A stretch of DNA of 64,000 nt from Pholiota molesta (Eukaryota > Basidiomycota > Agaricomycetes > Agaricales > Strophariaceae). The translations under genes were made by a program, and so were the position numbers. Shown piece by piece: positions 11,331 to 23,163 of this stretch. The notes beneath the pieces were generated by a model. The model saw nothing but the letters and a program-made list of their open reading frames with translations. It had not been told where the DNA came from and searched no databases. The stretch covers positions 1 to 64,000 of the forward strand of contig JACGCK010000197.1 in assembly GCA_014925825.1 (NCBI GenBank), given 5' to 3'. How positions within the stretch are numbered: position 1 is the stretch's first letter; every line of letters begins with the position of its first letter.

Positions 11331-14136
11331 CCCGGATTACTCCACCCAAAATCTTCAATCTCCACCCAGTTTGCGCTCCATGCTTATCGTTTGTTGATTC
11401 TCCCAGTCCAAGCTCGCTCAGCGGTATATTCCTTTCGACTCTCCATTTTTTATCTATCCCACTTCCTAATTTCTCTTTATTCGCATTCGTAATATTTCAT
11501 CATGTTACCCCGGATTATTCCGTTTCTAATCACGCAACTACATTCACCCGTCATCTTTTTACGATTTTTATGACGCATCCACATACCCACATTATATTTC
11601 TTCCTGGGTTTTTTCAGTCTTAATGATTTCCATGAACATTCGCATTCTCACTTCGTTCATTTTCTTCTCTGGATCGTTCCGTTCTGCACACCGCACTATC
11701 ACATCACTCGTTCCAGTCATATCCATTTCATCTACCTCAGGTTCACGTCCTAATCACTTGCTAGTCACCACCATCGTCCTCCTGCTTTCCTATGTTTAAT
11801 TCGCACGTCTACATTTACGTTGCTTGCATACACATGCTTAGATATTTCTTCTTACACTTTTCACACCCGGAAACATTTCTTTGCTATACACTCTACTCCT
11901 ACATACATACACTCTTTTCCCTCCTACCCACCGTCTTCGCTAATAGTAATTCCTCCCTTCGCCGCAAAGGCCGACTCTGCACACACTCGCTCATCTTCTC
12001 AACCTGCACGAAATACTCAAAAGCGCCACCTCCATCTCATTCATTTGCACCGCGTGTGTGCGCGCATGATTGCAAGATATACCCACTTTCATCCGCTCAG
12101 GTTTTGCGGACCCATCATACCCCGGACATAAAAATTGCATGTCTGCGTTCTTCCTCTCATGTTCGTAAGATGTTGACATATACGAACTTACTACTATGCG
12201 CTACATTCCTCGGATGGCGCCCACATTCTTTACTTCTCAATCTTCAAAGGTCTATCCATCACGGATCTATTTTCCTCGCAATTGTCTTATAGTACATCAT
12301 AATTCTATCTTTGCCAATATCAACAATGGCCTTCATCTCGCACGAGTTCTATCTTATACAACAGGTATAATGGAGCAAGCATGCAGTGAGTGCCAACTGT
12401 TGCAGAGACAGAGTTGACCCATATCTCTGATGTGGCAGTCGCCTCCAGTTGCAGACTCCTCGAGTACTGTGACGGTTATGCAGAGCGCGAGATGACTTTT
12501 TCATCGATTATCATAAATTTTAGCTTTCAACGCAGTAATCTCTAGTGTCATTTTAAGCGCCGGTTGCCCCTCCCCAATCCAGTCATCGAGCGCCTAATTA
12601 TCTTGCGTCAGTACCCATGCTGCAATGACATGCCATATACTACTCTGCACGCCGCAATGGGCTGCGCTGGCATTGACTATGCCAGCCAAGGTAATTTAAC
12701 TATATCACTAATGCTGAGCTCAGAGGGTCAGCTAGCATTCGACAATATTCCGAAGACCATGTCACGCACCAGTCCGCATCCGAGCTGGATATAAAAATGC
12801 GTGTTAGTTTCAGTTCTGTTGGCGGGTTTTGGTATCGTTGTGCGATCCTTGCCCCCAAAAACCAGCTGCCAGCTGCCAGCTGGTGCCAGCTGGACGATTC
12901 TTACTTAAATTTAGTGTTCGCAGCTCTAGCCAGCGTACATAAGTATAGATCGTGGCAGCTGGATGCCACCAAGCACAGGAATGTCGATATTAGTAATTTT
13001 TGCCTTGCTTCGCTGTCGGCCCTAGTAGCAATTGTGAGAGAGCCTGCCTGGTTCCTTCTACATAACTGCTGATCCTACTGAGCGAAGTCTCATGGTCCGG
13101 TCGTCTTTCTATAGAAGCAATAATCACGAACCGTGATTCTGATGCAGATGTTCAATCGAGCCATCTGCGTATGTCAGGCGTATGTACACGATTCTGGACC
13201 TTATGCTTGTCAGACCGGCAAGCGGCCGGTAAGCGACGTTATTGTTATTGTGGATAAAGACACTAAGAAATCGACAAAGTCCTTCAACATAAACGGCTGC
13301 ACCTCCTAGCATTATTATGCGAGGTTTGAGGACCGAGGTGGCATCATGTTCGATGTGGGGAAGGGACAAGAATGCGGGGAAGCTAGAGTTCGGTGAAGCC
13401 TCGGTTTACTTTTGATTGATATCTAATCTGGCCACAGGGTGTCATAATAATAATACTTCCACGAACAGGTGGCCATGACTATCCAACGTTCAACAGCATG
13501 CCAGCATCGTAATTTGTATTTCTTTCAGCAACCGCCACCAAGCTCCCCCAACGCCGTCTCGGAGCTCCGTCGACGTTGAAGCTCGTCTGCTAATCGATCG
13601 CTCCAGTGCCGAGGCTCAATTTGGTGCCGACGCATAGCCGCTACGACCTTCGGCATTAAGCCCCGACTTTGACTCTTCAGGTGAGCTCAAAGGCGCTCAG
13701 AGTACGCGCGTCGGTCCTCATTCCATTCCACCTACAGCACCCCGCCAGCGACGGTCAGAATGTGGTCTGCCGGCATTCGCCCCGTACGCCTGCTGTCTGT
13801 GCGTGCACGCGCGAGCAGGGCTTGGGTCACAGCTCCCCTCGCACGACCATTTTCTAGCACCAAATGTGCGTCTCTTTCTCGCTTCCACTTCCAACCATAT
13901 GGCCCATCTCGCAAAAGATGCACTATCGCACTTACTTGAGATGTGCATGTTCATTGATCGTGCATGTCTCCTGTGGAAAAACACGACATTTTGGGGGCAA
14001 AATGGTTATTTGCTCCCCCGGGGTTCCTTCATCCCGCCTACCCGATCATCCCCCTCTCCCATTACCTTTTTATTACTCGACCTCTCTCTCATATGTTTAA
14101 TTGCCACTTACCCCATACATACCGTACACAGATACC
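11331..14136. other. Long intergenic region
   Basis: About 2.8 kb upstream of isocitrate dehydrogenase. The part 11340-12300 is pyrimidine rich (many TTC, CTC and CAC runs), resembling 3' flank and promoter DNA. At 12866-12893 the word CCAGCTG is repeated several times. Near 13500-14130 are CT-rich stretches typical of fungal promoters. No credible coding exon was seen. Confidence 0.45.
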
Positions 14137-15863
14137 ATGTCCGCACCTGTTCAGAAAATTGTCGTGGAGAATCCCATCGTAGAGCTAGATGGCGACGAGA
14201 TGACCAGGATTATCTGGAAGAAAATCCGTGAAGAGGTCCGTGTAGATCCCCTCCCGGACCTGCCGCACGTAACACCCGATGCTAATTCGAATCTTTCCGC
14301 AGCTCATCCTTCCTTACCTCCAACTGGACATCAAGTATTTCGATCTGGGATTGGAGTACCGTGATGAAGTGTGTATATCTTGTCTTGTTACAACGTTCTG
14401 TTGAGTATTAACCACCGGTCATCTACAGACCAACGACCGAGTCACAGTCGATGCGGCCAACGCGATCTTGAAATACAAGGTCGGCGTCAAGTGCGCCACC
14501 ATTACCCCCGACGAGGCCCGTGTCAAGGAGTTCAACTTGAAGGAGATGTGGAGGAGTCCTAACGGCACCGTCAGTTCACTTCCCTTCCTTCTCGCCGAAA
14601 ATTCATAATGGACTCATGCCCATATTAGATCCGCAATATCCTCGGCGGCACAGTCTTCCGTGAGCCCATTATCCTCTCCAAGATCCCCAAGCCCATCCCG
14701 GGATGGGTCAAACCCATTACTATTGGCCGTCATGCCTTCGGTGACCAGGTGCGTTCTTTTCCTTTCTACCTTTGTCCTCCGCAACATCGCTCATGATAAC
14801 ACGCTTCCACAATTCAATAGTACCGCTCAACCGACTTCGTCGCTCCTGGTGCCGGAAAGCTGCAGCTTATTTACACACCTGCTGACGGCCAAGCCGCTAC
14901 TGTGATGGACGTGTACGACTTCCAGGGTCCTGGTGTCGCGATGGCTATGTACAACACCGACGAATCGATTACTGGCTTTGCACACTCTTCGTTTAAGATG
15001 GCTTTGGCAAAGAAGATGCCCTTGGTGAGCATTGTTTTTTTTTGTGTTTCGGTTTGGAGCAGAATGAGGACATGACACTGACCCATGTGTGACTCTAGTT
15101 CATGTCTACCAAGAACACGATCTTGAAGAAATACGACGGCCGATTCAAGGACATCTTCCAGGAGATCTACGATACGTGAGTTTCTGTCTTACAGCCACAA
15201 AACAAATCCGCTTTTGTTCTAACTCACTTCATCTTTTCTTCAGCCAATATAAGGCAGACTTCGAGGCGGCTGGGATCTACTATGAGCATCGTCTAATTGA
15301 CGACATGGTGCACAAGCAATCAAGTCCTCTGGGGGCTTCGTGTGGGCGACCAAGAACTACGACGGTGATGTGCAGAGCGATATTCTCGCGCAAGGATTCG
15401 GATCCCTCGGCATGATGACCTCAGAGCTCCTAACCCCCGACGGCCAGATCATCGAGAGCGAGGCCGCACACGGTACCGTCACCCGCCACTACCGCGAGTA
15501 CCAAAAAGGCAACGAGACGAGCACCAACCCCGTCGCGTCGATCTTCGCATGGACGCGTGGTCTCCTGCACCGCGCCAAGCTCGACGGCAACGACGCGCTC
15601 CGCTTCTTCGCCGAGGATCTCGAGGCGGCGTGTATCGAGGTCATTGACGCGGACGGCCTGATGACCAAGGACCTGGCGCTCGCGATCCATGGGAAGAATA
15701 TGCAGAGGGAGCACTGGGTCGTTACGGATGTGTACATGGATGCTGTCAACGTGGGTTTTCCTCTCTTTGCGATGTTGTGGGTGGGGCGCTGATGTTTTTT
15801 TTTGCGTTCATTTAGGCCAAGTTGCAGACCAAGATCGCGAAGCGTGCCGCCTCCAAGCTGTAA
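14137..15863 (+). CDS. Isocitrate dehydrogenase, NADP-dependent
   Basis: Oxidises isocitrate to 2-oxoglutarate, making NADPH. Exon 1 (14137-14235) starts [20 protein letters not shown] with [13 protein letters not shown]. Exon 2 is 14303-14368. Later exons give [75 protein letters not shown] and [18 protein letters not shown], ending [10 protein letters not shown] at TAA 15861-15863. The absence of a presequence suggests a cytosolic or peroxisomal form, and the C-terminus SKL matches a peroxisomal PTS1 signal. Near 15308 the family sequence [18 protein letters not shown] is one base out of frame with the preceding DDMV; one missing G in ATGGTGCACAAG explains it. The error is more likely in the assembly than in a conserved enzyme. 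Confidence 0.93.
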
Positions 15864-18800
15864 GCACCACAAGGGCTTTCCGCTTGATACCTCGATGACC
15901 CGGTTCGAAATACCGCTTCACTTCCGGAATTCACGTTACCCACTCTTTTCTGTGCATTCCTTGTGTTTTCTGCACCATTTCTTCAACCATGTTTTATCTA
16001 CTGACCTGACTTCTGGCTTTGGAATGTTGTTTTATCTGTTTCGATTTTTTTTGTGCTATATTTTCTTTCATTTTGGAGCCGATCATCTGTGGCGGACATA
16101 CTACCTCGCGGAGAAATTGGACATGCGGATCATCGTTTGGTGGCCTATGCACCTGGTAGACTGTATCGGAGGACGGACAAGCAGGAAGGATGGTAGAGTG
16201 CTGCGACGAGAATCAGGATGTAGATGGAAAGAAAGAAGAATAAAATGGGATGGTTATGTGGCGGAGTGGGCGGACGGTGGAGCGGAGATAGGTTTCTTTC
16301 CTATTCCTTTTTTCCTGATCTTGTTTCGTAGGACGTTGTAGGAGCAGTGTAAACGGAGGTAGAGCGGCGAGACATTTAAACTATCTATCGATATTCCTCA
16401 ACTGGAATATTCTTCCCATTGCTCAGTGCCCATTTACTTATACCTGTTTTCCATACACATTTTGCTCGTTGCATCTTATTCGAATTTTCTGAGCATCTGT
16501 ACAGATCTACCTATCTAAGTAGCTAGCAAATGGCGTTCGCTATTTGTGTAATATTGTTCGAACACTCTTTTGTGCTCTTATTGGACCCCATCTTTACTAA
16601 AACGCGAAATCACTTACATGCTTGAAGATACTCTGGATTTGGACAACTTGACATTTCAAACTCTTTGGGAGAATCTAATATTATTTTAATACTCAACATA
16701 TTAATATTAAAGTTTGTGCTCCAAATGGTTCGTTCCTGGATTGGCCACAAGAAGCCATCCCTCCGTATCGAATTCATGAAGATGATTTTCCCGGACAGAC
16801 CCCAATTTCGTTGTTGCTTTGCATTTTCGAGCAGTTGAATTTCTATGGGCGGTAGGATGGTGCTTGGAACGATTTCTTCAGGTTTTTGAACGGTTCGTTT
16901 TTGGCTAGTTGATCATACGAACTTTGAAGGAAGTAGTTGGGCTGGATTCGATTTGTCGTTCAGGTGACGTGAGTGTAGTGTCGATAGAGCTTTCAATGAA
17001 TAAGAGGAAGGCGAGAAATTTTTCGGCCAAGCATGTCTCCAGCTCAAAGAGAAAACCAACAAGCAAATTTGCCAGCTGGCGCATCAAAGCAAGGGCTGAT
17101 GAGCATGTAAGGTTGCAAAGTATATTGAAAGGGATGCCATCAGAGTTGTCCTTGGAATCATGACCAAGCCAGCGCCTGAAGAACATAGACATGATATCAA
17201 GTAAGTAGTCATATCGGAATAGTTTATGACCACATACTTACAGTAAAGAAAGAACTCAGAGTCATGCACAATAATGGGTATTGCGTCCACCGATGCAATA
17301 GAGGTAAAATTGTTGACACGTTGCTTCAACAGACATACAGCCTTAGAGAGCCTGAATTAAGCCTGAAACAAAGACACATACTGATGCAAGTAACAAAAGG
17401 TAGCCAGAGTTTCAAAGTGATGAATAACTTGAACATCTGAATGAGAAACAGGAATAATTAAATCATTTGACGCCTGAAGAATTTTTTTAAAGCAGGACCA
17501 CGCACAATTTCTGCTGGAGATTTGCATCAGCATATAAAGATAAGCCTAGAGCTGCGAACCTAGCTCGATGTGTGGGAAGGCTGAGATTTTTACGACGTTA
17601 GCAAGTGGACGTCCGAGAGACCGAAAATGAACGCACCGTTCATCTTTGACTTGCAGACTAATCATGGGCGGTGCGATTTTTAAATTCCTGGCGTGGAGAT
17701 CGAGTTTGGTTGGGCGATTTGGCCGCTTTACGTGGATGACTGGTCGAGCAATGGTTATTTTCAAGGTCGACATCCTGTATGTATCCAAGGATCGCAAGTT
17801 TGAATTATCCAAATCCTTTAATACCCATCTCAGAATGCAGATGCGCAGTACATCTGTTCCTCAATCGCAGTTTCGACACGTTTACTGTTCGTGGCCACAG
17901 AAGTGTAGAAAGTGCATTCCGTAGCTGGCTGCTGAGCGTTCATCAACTGACTCGTAATAGCTTGCGCAGCCTGAAGTTGAACAAAACTTGACAACAGGGT
18001 GATCGTTGGTGACTGAGATTGCACCTTGGTGACTCCGCATTTCGTCCGCAATAACTGTCGATTTCCTATCTCTGAACGTCGGACAACTTCAATACATATC
18101 AGAGATAGTGTGAGAGCATACCACTGTTAACAGTCACAGATAGAAATCCAACTTTGGTAGCTTGCCTCGACATGGGTCGGTTAATAATCGTCAACGCGTC
18201 GCCATCGCCAGCAATAACGGGCCTCGCTGCTGGGATCGACCGTTGATGGTCGTGCGACGGCATTAATCAACTGAATTGATCCGTCGGCGGAGCAAGCTTG
18301 CCGCTGCAACGGGACACTTCTGCCGCGTCTCTCATCCAAACTCTCTACTTGAGTCAAGTCGTTTCGTCTACATATTTTATCTCATACGGTATCATGATTT
18401 TTGGGCACATGCGACCGTCGACGGATATACGGTACTTCGTACGTTCAATTCATATCACTTGGACAATGGAGATGAAACCGAAAGCTGAAAAGCTTAATCG
18501 ATATTGCCGGCATCTATTCAGTCATCAGATAAGGGGTCGTCCATTGTTCGTCATTGCGAACCAGAAAGAAGCGAAGAAGTTACGCAGACCCTGCAATCTA
18601 CAAATGCAATAGCCTTGGAGCACACTTTCTACCCTCATTCACAGACGGGTTCCTCACCCAATTGTACCACCTGGAGCTGCCCTTGAGCTGCCCCAAACAG
18701 CATTCTAGAAGTGCTTGCAACCTCACTCTCTATATTCCAATATCCTGCCACCAACAGCCTAGTTCTATGATGCCCTCATCTACGCGCCTCACAAACCAAG

Positions 18801-18864
18801 ATACTACTCTGGTGACTTAACCTTTTTCTCAGCCATTTGTCATATTCTAACAAATTGCGTCTAG
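15864..18864. other. Long intergenic region with weak coding signals
   Basis: 3' flank of isocitrate dehydrogenase, then AT-rich DNA near 16670-16710. On the minus strand at 16905-17330 two open segments (RWLGHDSKDNSDGIPFN and KQRVNNFTSIASVDAIP) could be joined by a GT-AG intron. A further one lies at 17546-17812. No domain was recognised, so these are noted, not called as genes. Confidence 0.4.
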
Positions 18865-20444
18865 ATGCCGCCTCCTCCCCAAGAAACTCCTCCGCCTCTA
18901 CCACCTTCTGCACCTCCTCCATTAGATGGCATGCCAGAGCTGCCTCCAGGACTGAAATTGGACGTAAATGTGCAAGCAACACCTGCCAGTGAGCCTGATC
19001 TAGCGAAAAAAGTAACATTATGGCGGGAACGGACCAAGTGAGTACTATGGTATTCAACATCTTTTATGGATCATCATCCCTGATACATTGTCTCTATCAG
19101 AATTATCGCTGAATCTGTTCTAGCACACGAGAATTCCAAACCCAAGAAGAAGAGTATGTCAAGGCAGTAAAAGTGATGGAAAGCCAACTTTTCACCACCC
19201 TTCCGATGCAGACAAGCAGCGCTTAGCTGCTCAGGTGAATGCGCTCCTCTTGCGGCGCAACGAAGCACAACGCAGATATGAGAAAGTACGAGATCGACTC
19301 ATTCGCTCCTCCACGTGGCCCATCACTCCTACTCAACCTTCAGAAGAGAAAGAAAAACACCTGGCACTAGTGAAGGATGTTGTTGAGCTGGGAGATGCAG
19401 TTTCGAGGGTGAAGACTGCTCTGGAAGACCTCGGACAGCTCTCAAAACCACCTCCACAGCAAAGCCTCTTCCTACCTGGCGACGATTCGGACACAGGGGA
19501 AGAGAATCTGAATACCGAGTGGTTGATGGATGTCGATCAGCCTTCTGCGAGCACAAGCAGGGAATCTCCCATCCAAACAGGAAACGACGGCACCAGGGCA
19601 ACTTGGCTGATGATAACGCCACCTCACCTACTGAAGAGTGCCGACGGAGAAAGAGTTGGAAGAACACCGCAAGAAATTAGCCATGTGCCAAGATCAGTTG
19701 GCCAATCTATGGAACCACTGCCACCAACGTGATGCCGATCAGCGCCAGGACTTCGAGCGCGAGCTCAATGACAGGTCGAGAAAATCCAGCAACAACGAGC
19801 GAAGGAGCAGCGAGATCGCGAGAGGGAGGAGGACAAACAGGAGACTGCAAGGCAAGCTGTGCTTAACGAATTGGACCAGCGACTGTCGCATGATAGCGAG
19901 GACCTTGGACAATAACGACAGACATAGCCAGCATGTTGCTTACCGTGGATCAGTTACAGGCTGAGCTGCAGAAAGAGACAGAGGCAAGAAATCAGAGCTT
20001 CGAGAGGATGTTGCAAGTGAGTTTCCGTTTCGTTTTTTAATTGCGGATGTAAGAAATTTTTTGACTATCATGCTTGCTCTTCAAGGTTGAACAACAACTG
20101 ATTCTTATACAGCGGCGCAACAAGCCAATACTGCTGCCCTCGAATCTCTCCAAGCAGCCCTCGACGATCACGAAAACCGCCCCTTGTCCCCGAGGTTGCC
20201 CCAAGTACCCGCACCCGCCTACCTTATAGCATCACTTGAACAGCCGTTGATCGAATCTCTACGAGTGACCATTCGGCCGGTGCTCGAAGAGCTACGCGAG
20301 GACATTGAGCAGCTTGTGAAGGAGAAGAACGGGCAGCTGTTCGCGACGGTTTGGGAGAAGATCTCGCAGACACTCAGGGTGCTGAGTCTCATTCACCAAC
20401 GGATGGAAGCTGGTCATCCGGCATCGCAGTCGCAGTCGCAGTAA
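18865..20444 (+). CDS. Unrecognised proline-rich and coiled-coil protein, frame broken
   Basis: Product not recognised. It opens with a proline-rich head (MPPPPQETPPPLPPSAPPPL) followed by LPPGLKLDVNVQ. A GT-AG intron (about 19038-19123) leads to charged helical sequence: DADKQRLAAQVNALLLRRNE, HLALVKDVVELGDAVSRVKT, KELEEHRKKLAMCQDQLANL and QQQRAKEQRDREREEDKQET. After another intron near 20020-20110 comes a conserved-looking tail, ESLRVTIRPVLEELREDIEQ and ATVWEKISQTLRVLSLIHQR, ending at TAA 20442-20444. The coding frame changes near 19200, 19650, 19780 and 19910. This again suggests single-base losses. Predicted role: a coiled-coil scaffold or structural protein, by composition only. Confidence 0.5.
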
Positions 20445-20818
20445 TTTAACACCGGCTCGACTGCGGTGGATTCTAACCTCTTCTTGGACTTGGAACTTCT
20501 TGTTTTGTTCCTGTACAAAGTCTCTTCTTGTTTCCCCCTCTCCGCTGCTCCTCCTTATATTTTTAGATTGTTTGTGCGTAACAGTGTGCGAAGTACATAT
20601 GTATTATACCTCTTATTACTGCAACTTCATATGTGGCCACAGGTTTGTGAATCTAATTCTGGGAATCCAGGTCCAGGATACACAAGATAGCACGGGTATT
20701 CCGCATGCCGGACGGTCCGAACCTGACTCGAATGCCTGGTTTACATGACAGAATATTCTTCTCATACAAACCCTACATTCTCCTGCGAGCCAGTACATAG
20801 ATCAGAGAACAATCCACG
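20445..20818. other. Intergenic region
   Basis: 3' flank of the coiled-coil gene and 5' flank of the ketopantoate reductase gene. Nothing recognisable. Confidence 0.5.
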
Positions 20819-22324
20819 ATGTCTGTTCCCGTCAAAGATGTTCTACTGGTCGGTTTTGGAGCGGTAGGCGCGATATGTGAGTTCGAGGTCATATATTGAT
20901 TTCCCAAAGGGTCAACTGAACTTTGTTCCCTTCCAGATTCTCTCATCCTCAAGCGCAGTGGCCTTGCGCGTGTAACAGTCGTGGCGAGGAGCAATTATGG
21001 GCTCGTGAACGGTGCGTGGTCCAGAACGAGCTCCAGGGATCCTACTATAAGCTAAAATGCGATCGGCAAATAGACGAGGGGATACATTTCAAGAGTCGAA
21101 GTACGGTGATATCAAGGGATGGAGACCCGATCGCCGTATGTTTTTCACATTGGCGCAGATACTTAGTGCCTCGAGTCTTACCCCCGATAAAGTTTGCAGA
21201 TCCGTTGCAGACGCAGCAGATAGACCGTACTCGTACGTTGTGGTGACGACCAAAGCGGTCCCAGAGGTCGTCAAAACGTCCAAGATCCTCGGTCCCTTGC
21301 TGGCAAACGAATATACGGCCAAGTTCGCACAGCCCACTTATGTGCTCGTCCAGAACGGGTTGAACGTCGAGGTCGATCTGTACAATGCGATCAAGGCCCT
21401 GGGTAAGGGCGAGCCGAGCATCATAGCACTGCGCTGTGGATTGGGACGAACCTAGTGGCGCCGAACGTGGTTGAGCATGGGATTTTGTGCGTGCTGGATA
21501 ACGTTGGTTCATTTGCGCTTACTTACGTTTACTCGATAGGATCGGCTGACTATCGGGTATATCGTCCGACGATTATACCACCACTCAGAATACACCTGCA
21601 GAGGCCAGCCTTCTGGAGGACTTGGAAGATCTGGAAACAGGGGCAGCACCGTAAATATTGTGCCCGAGATCCAGCGCCATAAGTTTTCCAAAAATTTCTG
21701 GAATGTTGCTTTTTCCTCGTTTACGACGCTCACTCAGTGCGTACTAGGGATCTATTCATATTCTAGGCGCTTATCACATTGACCTTCCGCAGGTACACCG
21801 TTCCGGCGATCTACCGCGCACCACCTGCTGACCCTTCTATCTCATACACACCTTTCGTATCCCAACACTGCGGATCTAATTTCGACCTACACCATTCCTG
21901 CGATTCGAGCGACTCTCGAAGAACTGTTAACGCTAGGTAAGTCGTTTATTTTGTCGCGTTCCAGCGCTTCTTGATAATAATCCGTATAACACATTGCTGG
22001 CAGGGCGTGCACTCGGCTTCCCAGATAGTCCTGATGGGCTGCCGTCTTCCGTCATCGACGGTGCGATCGATGGTACACGTAAATTCACGCAAGGCCGGAC
22101 AGCACACATGTCCCAGCATGCTGCTCGACGCGCAGAAGGGCTGCCGATTGAGGTAGAGGTTATTCTCGGCGAGGTCGTGCGCATGGCGAAGGCGCATAAC
22201 GTGCCGCTGCCCGTAGGTCTTCGAGGCTGCTTTTGTTGTCCGGCTTCGCTGATTTCCCCCCCAGCGTATTGAGACGCTGTACGCGCTATTGTTGATTGTC
22301 AGAATCAGATTTTGCGGAAACTGA
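20819..22324 (+). CDS. 2-dehydropantoate 2-reductase (ketopantoate reductase)
   Basis: NADPH-dependent reductase of the ApbA/PanE family, which makes pantoate for vitamin B5 and coenzyme A. The N-terminal nucleotide-binding loop is VLLVGFGAVGAIYSLILKRS, spliced across the intron starting near 20878. It is followed by VTVVARSNYGLVN, SYVVVTTKAVPEVVKTSKIL and the characteristic YVLVQNGLNVEVDLYNAI. The C-terminal helical domain includes STVNIVPEIQRHKFSKNFWN, YTVPAIYRAP, GAIDGTRKFTQGRTAHMSQH and VEVILGEVVRMAKAHNVPLP. Family sequence runs across several frame changes near 21424, 21557, 21567 and 21642, each repaired by one added base. Three of these lie in G runs or a GG pair. The stop position is uncertain for the same reason: TGA at 22322 in the direct frame, or TAG about 110 bases later if one base is missing. 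Confidence 0.85.
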
Positions 22325-23163
22325 GGCTGAGAAGTAAACGGGAAATCGGAATGGGCGATGGATCGAAGAATGGAAGCCTCTCGAGAATTCGCCGGCTAGA
22401 GAAGCCACTTACCATCTACATATAGATCTTACTTGAACATGAAGAAATCGTTTGGTACCATGAACGCCTGCCTGTATATATATTGTTCGATGCTGTTGCA
22501 TAGCATCGTCTTGAGTTTATAGTCAACCTCTGACGGTCTGGTGAATAACTCCGCTCTGTGCCACTCGCATACTGTTACTGGCAACCTCCCAGATCTGACG
22601 AAATACTACCGCGAGGTGGGCGCGTGGACCATCATTGACACCCAAGTAGTTGTTTGTCTCTAGAATTTTCATACATTCACAACGTTTCTTGTGCAATCTA
22701 GATTGACCGAGGTTGGATATCGTGTTGTATCATTGTGGCTTGCATCCATTGTTCGACGAACGGCTAAGTATGGAACCTGATAGAGGTCTTGACCCAGAGA
22801 AACCACGTTCTGACTGCAAGAACTCGCACAGTTTATTGTTGGAACGACAGGTGAGTCATTCCCTGCGATGAAAACGCGAATGACAGGCGGCCCGAGTGCG
22901 CGCTAATTCACAGGGGTGATTCGTCACATGCGTTTGTATGCGTGTGATTTGGCCGCGTCACTATAAAGCGCGAGTGGCCACGAGTGGGTCCAGTTCTTGC
23001 CTCTTGACTTGTTCCCTCCGGGCACATCGTTCATTCTCTTCGAAGCTTGAATCTGTTCCCCCAGGTAACATCGTCATTTTCGGCAAACGCTTTAATCTCT
23101 CTCCAATCTTCATTCCTGCTTTTGAACAACCCATACAATAACGCCACTTGCAGATTTCTATAA
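22325..23163. other. Argonaute upstream region
   Basis: Contains the 3' flank of the reductase and the promoter and 5' leader of the Argonaute gene. No gene was seen. Confidence 0.5.
22962..22967 (+). promoter_or_regulatory. Possible TATA box of the Argonaute gene
   Basis: TATAAA within CACTATAAAGCGCG, about 200 bases upstream of the Argonaute ATG at 23164. The distance would need an intermediate 5' leader. Weak evidence on sequence alone. Confidence 0.35.

Noticed and set aside
14137..15863. Isocitrate dehydrogenase as a pseudogene
   Set aside because: One break only, repaired by one base in a run; all splice sites and motifs are intact and the same kind of error occurs in several other conserved genes here.
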